64,000 bases of DNA from Pomacea canaliculata (lineage: Eukaryota > Mollusca > Gastropoda > Architaenioglossa > Ampullariidae). A program made the translations under genes and the position numbers. Shown piece after piece: positions 12,601-25,080 of this stretch (its first letter is position 1; each line of letters begins with the position of its first letter). The DNA is taken from contig NC_037596.1 of assembly GCF_003073045.1 (NCBI RefSeq), positions 12,831,950 to 12,895,949 on the forward strand, written 5' to 3'. Under the pieces are notes generated by a model that made no database searches, was not told where the DNA came from, and saw only the letters and a program-made list of their open reading frames with translations.

Positions 12601-13678
12601 CATCTTCACACCGCGCAGTAAGAGAGGACCTAAGGTGTCCTTCAGAACTAGAGGAATTCAGCTTCGTTCCATGTTTATCCAGCAAATAGAAGTGAGCTGG
12701 GGGATTGCCCTTCTCAAAGAAGCAGGAGACACTGACCACCTGGCCCTCATCGATGATGACATTATCGCCCCCGTCCACAGTGAGACTCTTGACATTGGGT
12801 GGGTCTGCACACACACACACAGGCACTACAGAAGAATATGACAAAGGGAAGAAATAACACAGGAATATGTTGCATGCATTTATGCCTTTCCATCTGTTTT
12901 AATAAATGTCAGATGTATAGAAGTTCCATTAACTACCAACCTTGTCTAGGTAAAGCTTCATATGTGTGAATATATGGATGATTACTATGACGATGCATTA
13001 TTAATGGTAATTTTTTTATCATTTTGTTGGTTTACGTACGATTTGTTTGCGTAAATAGTTTCGTGTTAAAAACATGCTTGATTAATTAATTGTTAATTTA
13101 GGAATGAAGGCCGAATGCGTCGCACTGTAACGAATGTGTAAGGGATTTATCACTGAAGAAAATAGAGTATAAAGTAGTGATAAACTGACATTTCCAAGTA
13201 TGTTGGGTAAAGCCTTTCCTCGGATAACCTAATGTACGCATTTTATTATGCCCTTTCCCAATAATACATAGTTGGAAATTTCGCAAAATCTTTAGCATTG
13301 AATCCATTACGAGATACATAATACTGATCACTGTTAAATAGTCATAAAGGTCGAGTACATACATTGAAGTAAAAAATGTGAACACTGTAAAGAAAGTCAT
13401 GAATTTAATTAACATTAATAATCGTTCGTGTCATACTGTTATCCAGTCTTATTATTTTATTCGCTTTAAATAAGTTTTTTAATTCTTTGCTTAATTTTAT
13501 ATCTATACCTCTTGTATGAAGTAAATTATCGTTGACAATATTAATGCTTTCATTATAAGAACATTATAAAAATGAATCTGCAAACATGAATGAGTCACTA
13601 CTTACATGTCATCAACAGCGCTCCTTTCAGCAGCGTGAAAAGAATCCAAAATGCACAGGAAATCTTAGAAGTGTTCAT
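9646..13678 (-). CDS. IgSF type I receptor gene A
   Basis: Exons, minus strand: signal peptide 13606-13678 (MNTSKISCAFWILFTLLKGA, about 24 residues); Ig-like 12532-12804; Ig-like 12069-12362; membrane 11355-11483. All four join in phase 1. The first Ig exon has the paired cysteines VSCFF and VVRCEG and several N-glycosylation sites. The second has NCTLTGHPP and a WTLTLSN strand typical of the partner exon in gene B. The membrane exon carries a roughly 20-residue hydrophobic run followed by IKKVKERRS, the usual stop-transfer charge. The tail is less certain: a microexon near 10883-10916 and a last exon 9646-9711 (FSDLVKQAR...) whose flank resembles the last exon of gene B. Gene A lacks the extra N-terminal Ig exon of B. 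By family it is a cell-surface binding protein; its ligand is unknown. Confidence 0.8.
12808..12821 (-). promoter_or_regulatory. TG-repeat 3' splice site of the first Ig exon, gene A
   Basis: On the minus strand the acceptor reads (TG)n followed by CAG, with no conventional pyrimidine tract next to the exon. The paralogous exon in gene B has the same arrangement. Confidence 0.7.
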
Positions 13679-15396
13679 GGCGAAGTTCTCACTAAGGTCT
13701 AGTTGTTGTACTCAGCTGTCAATGATGTTATAACTGGAATATTATCACAGGATGCGAACGTTCGGCCAATATGCAGCCAGTCATTATGCGTTTCCGTGTG
13801 CTGCAGGTTCACGACATTCTATCTGGGTTTCACATCATGGTCATTGAATGCGAATCTACCAGTGGGAACTTAAATGTGAGTTGGAAACTCATGTTTATGT
13901 AATAAATAATAAGTAAAACCAAAAAAGCGTAAAAATAACAATAGTGATGTGATTTATATGTCGTAAAATCACGCTCGCGAAGTCACGATCAAAAGTGCGC
14001 TGCTAACGGGAATTTCCGATTTAATGAAGTGGATGCTTATGGTGCACGGACTATATAGTGGCTTCTGAAGATCTTGCAACTTTCACATCAAAGTAATTGT
14101 TTCCATCACTAGATCGTTCAGTAGAGCTAAATTTCAAGTTATGTTAGTCCTCTCTCACATTTTCTGTCACATAGGTTGACTAGTCATACTTTCAATGATA
14201 AGAGAAACAGTGAAACAGAAAGAGGTTAGAAACGGAGCCGGATACTGTATTTTATAGACTAAGGTGATGGCGCTACGAAATGTGACAGGCTTTTAAGGAT
14301 AATTTCACACACTTCTAGTGTGTTACTTTTTAGTAACATTATTCTTTGTATCTGTATGTACTTAAATCTTTTTTATTTGCTATAATTATAGTCATTGGAT
14401 AATGTGTAGTAAAATTTATGTTTTGAGCTAAAATAATTCATAGCTGATGACTCTTACTCTAAAATGCAGTCTATTTAAATATTGTCTTATTTTATATAGT
14501 CCCATATTTTTGTGCCTTTAATTAAAGGTCACTCTAATTAGATCTAATATGTATTTCAGTTACGGCACAAGGTGTGTTGCCACTAAAACATGTATTATTT
14601 TAATAACTACTTTTTGTAATAATACTTATTATATACTTGCAAACTTTTATTAATGTTATCTGCACAAAGAGAAGATGTTTACATTGATGAAATGAGACAT
14701 TTACATATGTGCGCTAGAATAGTGTATACCATGTTAACATTAATTTAATTTACCATGTTAAAAGTTACACAGTCTTTAATGACTGAAACGATTCATTTAA
14801 GCAAATTATTTCTTAAAAAAACAGCGCCATTTGGTGTACATCTGTCCCTGAGTGGAGTTATCAGTGCTGGTTTGCTTGATTGTTTGAACGGTTAAGATAA
14901 TGTGTGGGGGTGCGTGAAAGATAATATATTTGGATTCTGGAACATTAGTCCCAAAAGACTTGCTACACTTGAACAAGAATACCTATAGTGACTGAAGTAA
15001 AGAATATTATCCGATTAGTCATCAGTGAAAGCTATGTTGTGCCGGACACTAAGCTTTATTAATTTTATGTTTGATCTTCAACCAAGAAATGGAACTTTTT
15101 TCAAGACTGTGTTTAAAATTAGATATCTTACATTTGGGTAAGGAGTGATTGGTGTACTTTTATTAGTTGCTGTAATTTAGCAAAGAATGGAAATAATCAT
15201 GTTCCAGTTCCGAATTCCTTTGTTCTTCCCCCTCACTAGCATCCATACCTGCCTTCAAGGAATGTTTGTTTCCTCCATCCCGAGTTACTAATTTTTGGAC
15301 AGAGGTGTAAATTAATAACTCTGATTTTTTCCATTTTAGTATTTATGCATTTTTCTCCTAATGTTTCCCAAGGTAAATTGTGAGACATTGCTGACA
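13679..15396. other. Intergenic region between genes A and C
   Basis: Genes A (minus) and C (plus) diverge from here, so both promoters should lie in this stretch. I could not identify a TATA box or the first exon of gene C with confidence. A hydrophobic start at about 15202 (MFQFRIPLFFPL) is a possible signal peptide for C but lacks a phase 1 donor. Confidence 0.4.
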
Positions 15397-15585
15397 TCAA
15401 TCCCGTCTACTCAGAGCGCAGTTGGCATCGTCACCTGACAGGTCAAACTCAGGTGACTCATCACAAGCTGAAGCTTCACACGACTGTCTTGTGATTGGAT
15501 GTCCATCGTCTGAAAAGTCGCATTCTTTGTATACATAGGTTAGCCTTTCTTCGAATCCTTTATCAGATTTACCTTTAAGCATCAA
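15397..15585. other. GC-richer block open on both strands
   Basis: The minus strand has 62 open codons with four cysteines and acidic runs. The plus strand has a serine-rich open stretch. It differs in composition from its neighbours and may be an exon, but no splice sites match the phases used by the receptor genes. No function assigned. Confidence 0.2.
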
Positions 15586-15692
15586 ACTGATTTTTGGAAA
15601 GTGCTATTTTTATCTTATCAGAAAAAATATTTTTATTATTAAATTAAAAGCCAATTTACAAGTAATATTCATAACATACATGTATATTGCAG

Positions 15693-18600
15693 CTATTCCC
15701 ACCATGAGCTGTGAAATTAGGAACGAAGAGTGTCCGGTTCAAATACACTGCTTATTTCCCACGGCTGCTGATACTGATACACGACCTTTTTCTCTTTACT
15801 TTTATTCTTCCCAGGGAAGTCAAGGTAAGGAATTGGAGAGCCATGTGCCTCACTGACCACCTATCCGATCCTCATTCATGCTATTTAAGCTACTAAAATA
15901 AGTTCTTTTTAATTAGGTCAATGCTTTTTATTTTCGCCCATAGCTTTCACAAGAAAATTCCTCTTAAATGAGATATTAAAATGAGTAACAGACTAATGCA
16001 ACAAAAGTCAAATAAAGCTTAAAGCCCCAGGCCTATCGTCAGTTTGTAATAAAGTACTAAATTTCTTCTTCTTCTGGGGGCGGAGGACGACAATTTCACT
16101 CCAAATCTTTCGGTGTATTTTCAATTAATATAATCAGCTTACCATTAAAGTTTCAAGTCGTTCCTAGTTATCTGCTTTTTCTGCTGCATTCACCGCATTT
16201 TCATCTAGTATCAGGGAGTCTGAGACCCCAGATTCTTTAGGTCCAAACCTAGCTAAATAATTCAAGACTATACAAACTATAAGCTCATTGTCTGGTATTG
16301 GAGAGAAATAAAGTGAAATTATTCAAGGTGTTTGAAACATCAGTATGATCGTCAGACTTAGCGTTGATTGGATAACAGGAAGTGACGTAGTATGTTCATC
16401 GCTCACGAGAGCGGGGTCTCTGTCTCCCAGACCAGTATCTTGTGTAAAACTCAGACATCAGGGAAATGTCATAAACCTTATTGGAAAGTCTCAAATTGAA
16501 GATTGTAGTATAAATTTTGTTTTCATCTACTTGATAAACAATCTAGATTGTCTAAATTATTTGTAAACCATCTAAACCCTTTTTAATTAACATTTTTACA
16601 TTTTTACACAGAACTAGTACTTGGCTGTGCTTACAAGGAAAACCATACATGCTTTCACCAAGAAGGATTCGAGATCACGCATAAAGGTTTTAACTATGCC
16701 ACCATCACAGTTCCTGACACATTTGCAACAAGCAATGGTTCATTTGTTTGCAAGAAAGGATACATTGATACGCTTAAAAATTGTTCGTACCATCCTTCAG
16801 GTAAGATTTTCTCAAGTTGTAAAATATGGTTTTGGAACACAAGGCTGCAACTTTAAATGGCTAGCAGAAGTTTAAAGCCCCTGGCAAGTTAATCAAACAT
16901 AGATCTGTCATCATTTTGTAACAAATTACTCAATTTTAGTTATTTGTTTTAAGAGAATTCAATATAGATCAAAACCTTTTCTTGGGGTTGAAATAATATA
17001 CGAAGAACGGAAGAAGCGTTACTAATGTTATTTTTTCAGTTTTGTACCATTGTATTGAAACCAGTTTTCACTTTTAGCTTAATACCCGGATCTAGTATTA
17101 TGTATTATTCATTTTTTTCAGAAATCTGTAATACTACTAGCATCTGGAATACTACTGGAATCGGTCTTGGGACGACTACAAAAGGTAGGTACATATTAAT
17201 AAAATAAATTTCTTATGTCTATTTATGGTAAATACAACATTGCCGAGAGAACGAAGTTCTTTCAAGCATGACTTCATTATCTGGAAGGCTGTTTAAACAT
17301 TCTAGCTCTCCTTACACCTTCTTGCTCTTTTCAAAGAAATATTTCTTTCATTGCTAAATACATGAACAAGTAAACAGATTAAACACCAGTCACCATTAAA
17401 CAGATAAATAGATTGATGACATTATATGTGTTTATGCGTATTAGACAAGGTTTACTCATCTGTAACTGTGCTCTGTTGTCACATCACCGCCTCATCTTTG
17501 TGCTTTGGTTTTTCACTGGACTGGGAGTTTGTCTTCTTGTGCAATATTCTAACGGGGAAGCTCGCTGTACTAGTGTATTGTTATCACTGTACAACACCTT
17601 GAGTCTTGCTGATGTTGGAGGAACGCGGTATATTAATACACTTATTAAATACTTTCATGCCTGCATAAAGTTTTGAATACCACATTAGGTTAATTGAAGG
17701 AATTTTTTTTAAATGGATACTAAATCTAGACGAGTTAATTTAGCAACTTGTTAAACTAAGAAAAAAATTCGAAAGTACTTACTTTTGACTGTTATAAACT
17801 TCACAAAGGAGATCTAAAAAGTATGTGTTTATAGGCATTTGTCACAAGTACATGTACAGTAAACAATAACAAGAACTATTTAGAGGCCTTTTCATTCCAG
17901 AGGTCTTTAAGAAAATGTTTTGGTTTTTTGGTTTGTTTTTGATGTGTGAGATTTTCTTCTGGAGCTCTAACTTTTATGATGATATGTGTTTCTGTTCTTT
18001 CAGGTATCAACCCTACAGTTCTTGTTGGTGTGATTCTAGGATTAATCGTCGTCATGTCGATTATCATCTTCTGTTGGGTGTCCAAGACATACAGATGTAA
18101 GAATACGACTGCATTTTCCCCACTTGATATTATGAAATCACAGTTTAAATGAAAACACGAGCTTAAAGTTGGTTTCTTTATGATCGGGTTAATTTCATTT
18201 TTAAATAATAGTTTCCTAAACATAGTAGATAATTATGCTTAATTTTCAATATAAGTCTTGGAACATCAGCATTCTCACCTGTCACTAGAAAAGCATTGAA
18301 ATAACTCTAGGCAGGAGAGTTTAGTTGCATACAAGTAGTATTTTTAACAGGGAGTCAGTTAAGCAAATGTCGCATGTCTTTAGGTAATGACAGCAAGTAC
18401 AAACTCCATCTGAATGTTAAAGAAAACATTCAGCAATATCACATCGCGTCCTGGTTTATTTTCTTTTACCAAGGATTGCATACTTTTTTCTTTAAATTCA
18501 TCGTTTTCAGAGGAAATTTGAGCAATACTACCCTTTTGTCACTTCCTATTTTCTCGACTAATCTAAGAATGGTTAAGATAACACTATTAATATACTTACC

Positions 18601-20191
18601 AAGTCTTTTTGTCATAGAATACCACTAAAATATTTTTTTTTTATACTCTACTGTCTATTTTCAGTGATTTTCTCCGACGGCTTGGGCTAATTCTCAATAT
18701 GGTTAAAAACTATGCATATATAATTTTATATTGAACTAAATTTGAAATAAAGTATTAGAAAAAAGCATATTCCTTTTTAAAGCCTTAGCAGTCAGATCAT
18801 GTGTCACATATAGTCTTCAAGTAGTCATACATTAGTAACTAATGTAGGTATTGTATTTTGAAACAAAATTTCATATTTAAATAAATTTGTTATAGGTTAT
18901 GGGTGTTCCAAGAAATCTCCAATGTAAGTTGAATGCTTTCGAGTCTAGTTAACTGTAATCTATGTGACATGACCTTAATAACAATGAGATTTTACTATAA
19001 TTGGAAACTTGTATGCCACTCAGTAAAAAAAGCCTCTCACATTCTAACCGAACGGCTAATCAAAGTGTGAAGCAACAGAATAAGTCCTGATCAAGATGGG
19101 ACAGTGCCAAAGTTATTTCTCCAGGTGCATAACACCATATACATGTATCTATACCCTTGAGCCAGTAATCTGTAGACTCAGACAATCATTCCAAATCACA
19201 TAAATCGTAACATATCATTTTTGACTAGCGCTGAAACATGTACAGTAACTATACATCTTCCTTTATTTAGATACACCGTTCCTCCACCAGTCTTCCCTAG
19301 CGAGGAATACAACAAACCTTGTCTTGAGAAAGAAAACACAGGAAACCATGTAAACCAAACGACGACTGACCCTGCATCATCTAGCCTCAATGGAGGCATT
19401 GTGGAAACAAAGAAAGTGTTCGATTGGTATGGAAAAACACTGTTCACAATTGGTTTAAACATATTGTAAAGAATTTGAATAATAAACGAAAGGGTTGCCT
19501 ACCTTGTCGTAAATAACCCTTAACTATAGAGATACAATATATCAGTGGTGTGCTTCCTTGCGTGCGTGAACTCGTTCTTATATGAGTATTAGAGTATATG
19601 GATGAATGTAGGTACGCTTAAAAAAGTTATTTCTTGATATTATCTATTCTCTAGGGACGTAAGAGGTGGGAATATAAAAAGACTGTACTCTTCAGATGAT
19701 AGTATCAACGACGATCTCGGTTGTCATCGATCTGAAAATACAATCTAAATAATTGTTGGCATTATAAACAACTTGCAAAGTTATAGATGCTCACCACCGT
19801 AAAAAAGGAGACCGTTTCTCATCACAGAAAATATCCAGTTTTTGTTTCTCTCTTTCTTCTCAGCACTAAACTGTTCTCAAACTAAGTTCATTTTTCGTAC
19901 TTACACTGCACCTTTGTCGTTTTCTTGTTTTCTTTCTAGCCCATAGGATTTTAAGCTCTATTTATTTTGTTTTTAAATTGTTTTATCCTTTACAGGGATA
20001 ACGAACTGACCATCAATGAACAGAAAGAAAATGTCGACCAGCAGCACGCATCTACTGACACCAAGATCAGTGGTGCTTCTCCTGGGTTGCAACTTTCGCC
20101 CTCTTCATCCGTTAGTAGGACATCTTGCGCAAGGAGTGATACATCAGTCACTAACATCCTACACGGAGTTGGAAAAGATATTAAAAAGTAA
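15693..20191 (+). CDS. IgSF-like type I receptor gene C
   Basis: Seven exons with consistent phases: 15693-15824 and 16612-16800 (two halves of a cysteine-rich Ig-like domain with TMSCEIRNEECP and LGCAYKENHTC), 17122-17184 (threonine-rich stalk with NTT sites), 18004-18096 (membrane helix VLVGVILGLIVVMSIIIFCW then KTYR), 18896-18923 (28-base microexon, YGCSKKSP), 19271-19426 (VPPPVFPSEEY) and 19996-20191 (serine-rich end, TAA at 20189). Ectodomain introns are phase 1, tail introns after the microexon phase 2. A signal peptide exon is missing; the first exon is entered in phase 1, so it must lie upstream. Gene F shares this architecture exon by exon, and gene D the last two exons. It is likely a surface receptor. 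The tail has tyrosines but no clear ITIM or ITAM. Confidence 0.75.
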
Positions 20192-21260
20192 TGTTTCAAT
20201 GACAATTCAGGAACGCCTCTCTATCTGTCGATATCTTTCGCCAATTTGCCTTCTGATTTGAAGAACTGGATGACCTGAAAAATTACACCGGAAAGACTAT
20301 TTTAAGAGATTATGCTGTCAAAAGTAATGCAGATGTCAGTGAGGTATTTTAATGCTCACTTTTCCCGGAGAAAAAAGAGTAAGTGATGTATGAGATGCTA
20401 ATGGATGAATGAGAAGTAATTCTGTAACACAACACACAACGGTAATGGGGAAAAGAAGGTAAGCCCCTTATCTTTAACAACGCTTTCTTTCGTGATGTCA
20501 GTTCTTCTTTTCAAAGAAAATAAAACTATCCTGATTACTTTCTACTGCGTGCATCTAGTCACTGTTTGACAAAAGTGTTAAAACAGCTTGATCGCAGAAC
20601 TGACTCACTGTTTATGACCTTTTGAGAGCCTCTGTTACAGATTACAGATATTAGTCTAAAAGTTATTGGAAGAGTTTATTACACGTGTAAATATTTGAAA
20701 TCTTAATTTTTAGCATGGTACAGACGATTGTATTCGACCTCATGATTATTTCTCTTTCATCTGTCTTTAAACCTTATTTTATCGCCTGGTATGTGTACTG
20801 GAGATGTTTGATAGAAATGACGTCCTAAAATATCTCCAATACAATCTCCTATACAGACTTTTGACCAGAGGCGTGTGCAGTAATGTATATAAGGTATGCT
20901 GGTGATCTGTAAATCTGTGAAATAAAAGTCTGAATCGTTTTCTTTGTGCTACACCTAAGAGAGTGACTGTGATAAGAATTCCTCATGTCTTCTGGCTCAA
21001 GTATCTTCCTTTTACTATCATTAACACAGTTTTCCTAGAATTTCTTATGTTTTTGCTTCCCCAAATCCAACCCCTCGTCCATGGTCGCGGGAGGTGGAAG
21101 TGGGCAGAGTACGGATTTTTCTCTGAAATGAACGTCTAACGGGGCTCTGGTGAAAGTTCTCCTGGCCTAGAAATCCAGGACTGGATCACTAAATGCTCAG
21201 AGAACAAACAGGAGAAGAAAACAGACGAATCAGGATTGAAATTGTCTGTCTCGGCTAAAA
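20192..21260. other. 3' flank of gene C, shared with gene D
   Basis: This stretch is colinear with 4826-5880 and ends with the AACGGGGCTCTGGTGAAA block. It contains an AATAAA at 20921-20926, a possible cleavage signal about 730 bases after the stop. Confidence 0.6.
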
Positions 21261-21920
21261 GCTCCTCTACTTATATAATGTTTAAGATTACAACGCTTTT
21301 CGGATAATTAAGCTTGCAAAAAGTCCACTTAGCCTTTATACAAATGTATTAAATGTATGATGATAATCATTTTCTACATAAACCTAAACTTTTTAATGCT
21401 TTACTTTTATAACCATAACGGTGACACATTAAGTATAATGTCTCTCTTAAAGCAGAAATGCAATTGCTCTTTTCTTAACATTACATAGCACATAGCCTCC
21501 AATATACTGTACAATCTCTATTTCCTCATCAGCAACCTCTCTTAAATCAGTTTGAGACTGATTATTAGCCAAGTTGCAGTTTTCATTTACCATCGTTTCA
21601 AATACCATTAGGCAGATCCATATTGATGCGGAGATGGGAAATGCCTTTTAATATCTTTACAGTCAATTAAAAATTCCTTGTGAAAATTTGAATATGCTTT
21701 TTCTTTTGCAGCAATTTTTCAACCTGCTCTTCTTTACTATACACAGGTTAAGAAACTGTAAATCACGAAGTAGTGCAGGTCCTGAAAAAGTAGAGATATG
21801 CAATGTTATCTCATTTGAAATAATTTAAGAACAGTTTACTGGTACCGAATTATTAATGAACTGCATATGAAAAGCGCATTTAAAAAACAAAAATAAAGTC
21901 AAACTTAAAATAACTGAATT
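21261..21920. other. No gene recognised
   Basis: AT-rich DNA between the gene C flank and the second copy of duplicated block a. Confidence 0.4.
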
Positions 21921-23138
21921 TAGGATCAATACCTTTCACATCATATCATTGTCTACAGGAAAACCCACTATTAATATACATAAGAAGAAAAATTGCTTCT
22001 GCATACACTCAGTATTTGCTTCAAACTGCTGGTATTTTCTATACACTGTTAATAATGTACTCAAAACAGTGCAAAACTTTTCAGACTGTATACTTACCAC
22101 CAACATTAGGGATTACAGTGGAACCTCGGTTAGCGAACGCCTCTGATAGCGAATATTTCGGTTAACGAACAAAAATTTCGTTAAAAGTTTGTCTCGGATA
22201 GCGAACAAAATTTCGGATAACGAACAGCCACGTAAACCACACGTGACCGACCAGATTGTCATCATTCGCGCTCGAGACACAGTTACGATCAGTCGTTCCT
22301 TATTTATGCGCATCCTTCTTATTTAGTGATTGTTGTGCTTTATTTTAGTAAGATAATCCTCAATCATGGCTCCAAAGAAGATTAAGAGTAATTAATAGTA
22401 GCGAGGTAATGACAAGGAAGCGGCCAACAAATGAATTGAAAAAGGAAATGATTTCAAAGTATGAAGGTGGCATGCGTCTGTCGGATATGTGATGTCGTAT
22501 TACCGGAGAGTTTTACAAAAGGCAGAAGGAACAGACACTGGACAAGTTTTTTCCTTTAACCTCAAAGCTACAGAAAAGGGAAGTCTCCCCGATTTTATAA
22601 TGTCACGTGTGCTCATGGAGGGGGAATCCAAGCAGTAATTCCACCCTTCCTCCCCACACCTGTTTCCAACCACGCCGTCAAAACGGCAAGTTTTCTGATG
22701 TTTAGATGCTTTTGTTAATGTTTTATGTTTATTTAACTCCATTTATATTGCATTATAACTGTTCTCATTAAAACAAACACCTATATAGCCTGTAACTTTC
22801 AAATATTAGCGAGTCAACAGGGGCTGGGAACCAATTAAATCTATTTCCTTTATTTCTTATGGAAAAAATTGTTTCGGATAACGAACATTTCGGATAACGA
22901 ACAGCTTTCCAGAACGGATTAAGTTCGTTAACCGAGGTTCCACTGTATTTCCTTTACATTGTCTGAAATTTCATCTGACATCAAGTCCCACAAGACTCTT
23001 CCAAGACCTCCAGGCAGACCTGATCAAACCAATTATGATTAAACAAACTTTGTCTACAAATTTAAGTAAAAAAGCTAAACAGATAATGGAAAAAATAGCT
23101 AGTTTTCTAACTCTAAGCTCTATTTTTATCCAGGTATG
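21921..23138 (+). repeat. Segmental duplication block a, copy 2 (interrupted)
   Basis: Homologous to 1733-2119, from TAGGATCAAT to CCAGGTATG, but split at 22115/22946 by a Tigger element. Immediately beyond the homology end lies a DNA polymerase fragment. Confidence 0.85.
22116..22945 (+). mobile_element. Tigger/pogo-type DNA transposon, internally deleted
   Basis: Terminal inverted repeats begin CAGTGGAACCTCGGTTAGCG and are flanked by TA duplications (22114-22115 and 22946-22947); inner repeats of the GGATAACGAAC type recur near both ends. The interior keeps ATGGCTCCAAAGAAG at about 22366 and a KRPTNELKKEMISKYEGG-like stretch typical of the N-terminal CENP-B/Tigger helix-turn-helix, plus a short QTLDKFF-like piece resembling a transposase C-terminus. 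Stops and the missing DDE core show it cannot encode transposase. Family assignment rests on the TA site, termini and these remnants. Confidence 0.85.
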
Positions 23139-23545
23139 TCCACCAGTCGCCACGAGGAGGTAGGGCTTTTATTTGACTGGCGTATTCGTAGGGGAAGAAA
23201 CCTTTTTGCTCTGTGACGTTGTAGGCAGCCAAGTACTTTGCGTAACTAAATCCCGGCGCGAGAAAATTGACGACGTCTAGAAATTTCAGCTTTTGGGTGC
23301 AAATGCACAAAAATGCGTTGTGGCGCCAGGTGACGCTTCACCACAAACTTAAATGGGTTTTTTGTCTCGTCAACAATGTCCTCGTCTGTTTCTTTTTCGC
23401 GAAGGACGAACCGGCGAACGAGGTAGTGTTTGATGACTTTGATGTCATATTTTCCCAAGTTAAACCCTATCACCGGTAGTTGACGCAAGTAGTCGTCGAA
23501 TCGGGCGCTGAGGGTGGCGGTGGGAATTTGAATACTATCGGGCGA
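23113..23545 (-). pseudogene. Fragment of protein-primed family B DNA polymerase (Polinton/Maverick-like)
   Basis: Two overlapping minus-strand frames (23246-23488, open further upstream, and 23113-23310) carry consecutive polymerase motifs. GFNLGKYDIK in the first resembles the ExoII region; KLKFLDVVNFLAPGFSYAKY and GFFPYEY in the second are typical of the exonuclease-side domain of protein-primed PolB enzymes. The frame change near 23.25-23.31 kb shows a frameshift. Only about 140 residues of a protein usually over 1000 are present, and no integrase, ATPase or capsid gene adjoins. It is higher in GC than its surroundings. The source could be a Polinton or a related DNA virus-like element. 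Confidence 0.7.
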
Positions 23546-23933
23546 GCTGCTTTGTTGTTTTTCTACAATTAATTTCCTTGTTTAAAGCTGATAGGCAGTG
23601 TCTCTTTGTGATTTGTTCGTTGATCATTGACTAATGCAGCTCACATAAAAGTCTGCCACACGGGCAGACAGAGATTATTTGAGCTTATGCGTCTACACCA
23701 TTTCCTTTTTTTTTTTTGTGTGTGTGTGTCATTAAGTGCTTCTAAGACCGCAATAAATTTTGCTAGATTTTCAAATGATTAACAAAGTGACGTGCGTGTA
23801 TGTGCGTGTGCGTGCGCGCGTTCCTGGTGCATGTGTGAGCATTTATGTGTGAATGCACAAGCGCTTTAGTCATTACCGCTGACGCATCTATAATTTCTGA
23901 CATTATTTCGACTAAAGATTTACAGGGATTATA

Positions 23934-24096
23934 AAGGCAAAATAAAACTGCTTAGAATCGCGTAAAGAGTAAGATAAATTTGAACCTCGTTTATTAATAT
24001 GTGTTCATGTGGAAAATATTGAAGGTTTTTAGTAGAATATTGTGTTTGAAACGTTTGACCGTCGCCAGAGCCTTATCACAAGCCTTGAGTATCCCT
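23934..24096. mobile_element. Short Kolobok-type MITE, related to the larger elements
   Basis: Starts AGGGATTATAAAGGCAAAAT and ends GAGTATCCCT|TTAA. Its left part matches the left end of the element at 34677 and its right part matches that element's right end, so it is an internal-deletion derivative. The left TTAA is degraded (TTAC). Confidence 0.65.
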
Positions 24097-24289
24097 TTAA
24101 AGATTAAACATACACCCACGTGACTTCCACAAGTAAAAAAAATGAATCAGAATACAGTGTAACATTCATCTCTGTTACTCTGCATGTTAGTAAAGCGCGT
24201 GGGGTGGAAGGGGATGTGGGGTGGAGGGAACAGCACTGTCAGTAGTACCCGCTGATCCAAACAAGTTTTAGAATAGAGTTGTTAAAGCT

Positions 24290-24830
24290 GTAAATTGATT
24301 CCCAGCTGTTATATTCACTGTTTATCCAATTTTGCTATTACCAGAGACTACTACTAAATAGCTATACGCCAAGCCAGCAATTGATGAAATATCACGGTAA
24401 AGCAGTCGGCCTGTAATCAACTTTAAAGTGCAGACCAAGAAGAATGTGTCCGAACGTAATTTTCATCCCCCCCCCCCAAAAAAAAAAAAAAAAAAAACTC
24501 AACTATGTATACCCCAGCGCCCAACTATTAATACATGTATGACTTTTAAAAAAGCAATGCAGATACAATAAACACATTTTAAATACATCTTAATGTCTCT
24601 ATTTTGATAACTGCACACCAAAATGTAATGCTAAGTGCAATCAGAAACATTGTGTAAGAAGCAATATTTATAAGATTTTTTTTTTTAGTTATAGAATTAT
24701 TTTTGTAGAAGTTCACAATTTGCACTGCTAATCTTTGAATCTAAGGCTGTACTTTACTCATTGAGATTTCTTTAGCAAAGTTAGTGAAGAACAAATTTTG
24801 AAATAACAAGCAAAATGTCTATATAAAAGT
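24290..24830 (+). repeat. Diverged duplication, partner of 49560-50060
   Basis: Ordered matches include CAGAGACTACTA, CCAGCAATTGATGAAATA, AAGCAGTCGGCCTGTAATCA, GCGCCCAACTA and AAACATTGTGTAA. The partner lies in the first identified intron of gene F. A C(10)A(20)-type run at about 24469-24497 interrupts this copy. Confidence 0.7.
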
Positions 24831-25080
24831 GTAGTTGGGTAGTTACTACTACATTTAATAGTTTACTGAATATGAAGTGACAAATCTTGAACCCCTATCC
24901 TTTTCTCCCTTCCCCACCTCCACTCTCACTCTTGGGTTGGTCTGAAATAATTTTCAATATTCTTGAGCCGGGGATGAGCATAAAGAAGAAAATTAAAATA
25001 TATAAAGATGTCAACAGAAAAATTATCATTATCATTATCATCATCATCATGATTATCATGATTATGATTATGATTATTAA

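Noticed and set aside
13098..13415. Hydrophobic minus-strand frame in the first intron of gene A as an extra domain
   Set aside because: No cysteine pattern, no phase 1 splice sites and low-complexity AT-rich codons; it does not match the extra Ig exon of gene B.
16360..16490. Possible extra exon of gene C (VVCSSLTRAGSLSPR...)
   Set aside because: An acceptor exists but no good phase 1 donor, gene F has no counterpart, and exons 15693-15824 and 16612-16800 already join in phase.
19271..19426. ITIM or ITAM in the gene C tail
   Set aside because: Tyrosines are in IYTVPP and EEYNKP contexts; neither has the required hydrophobic residue at +3.
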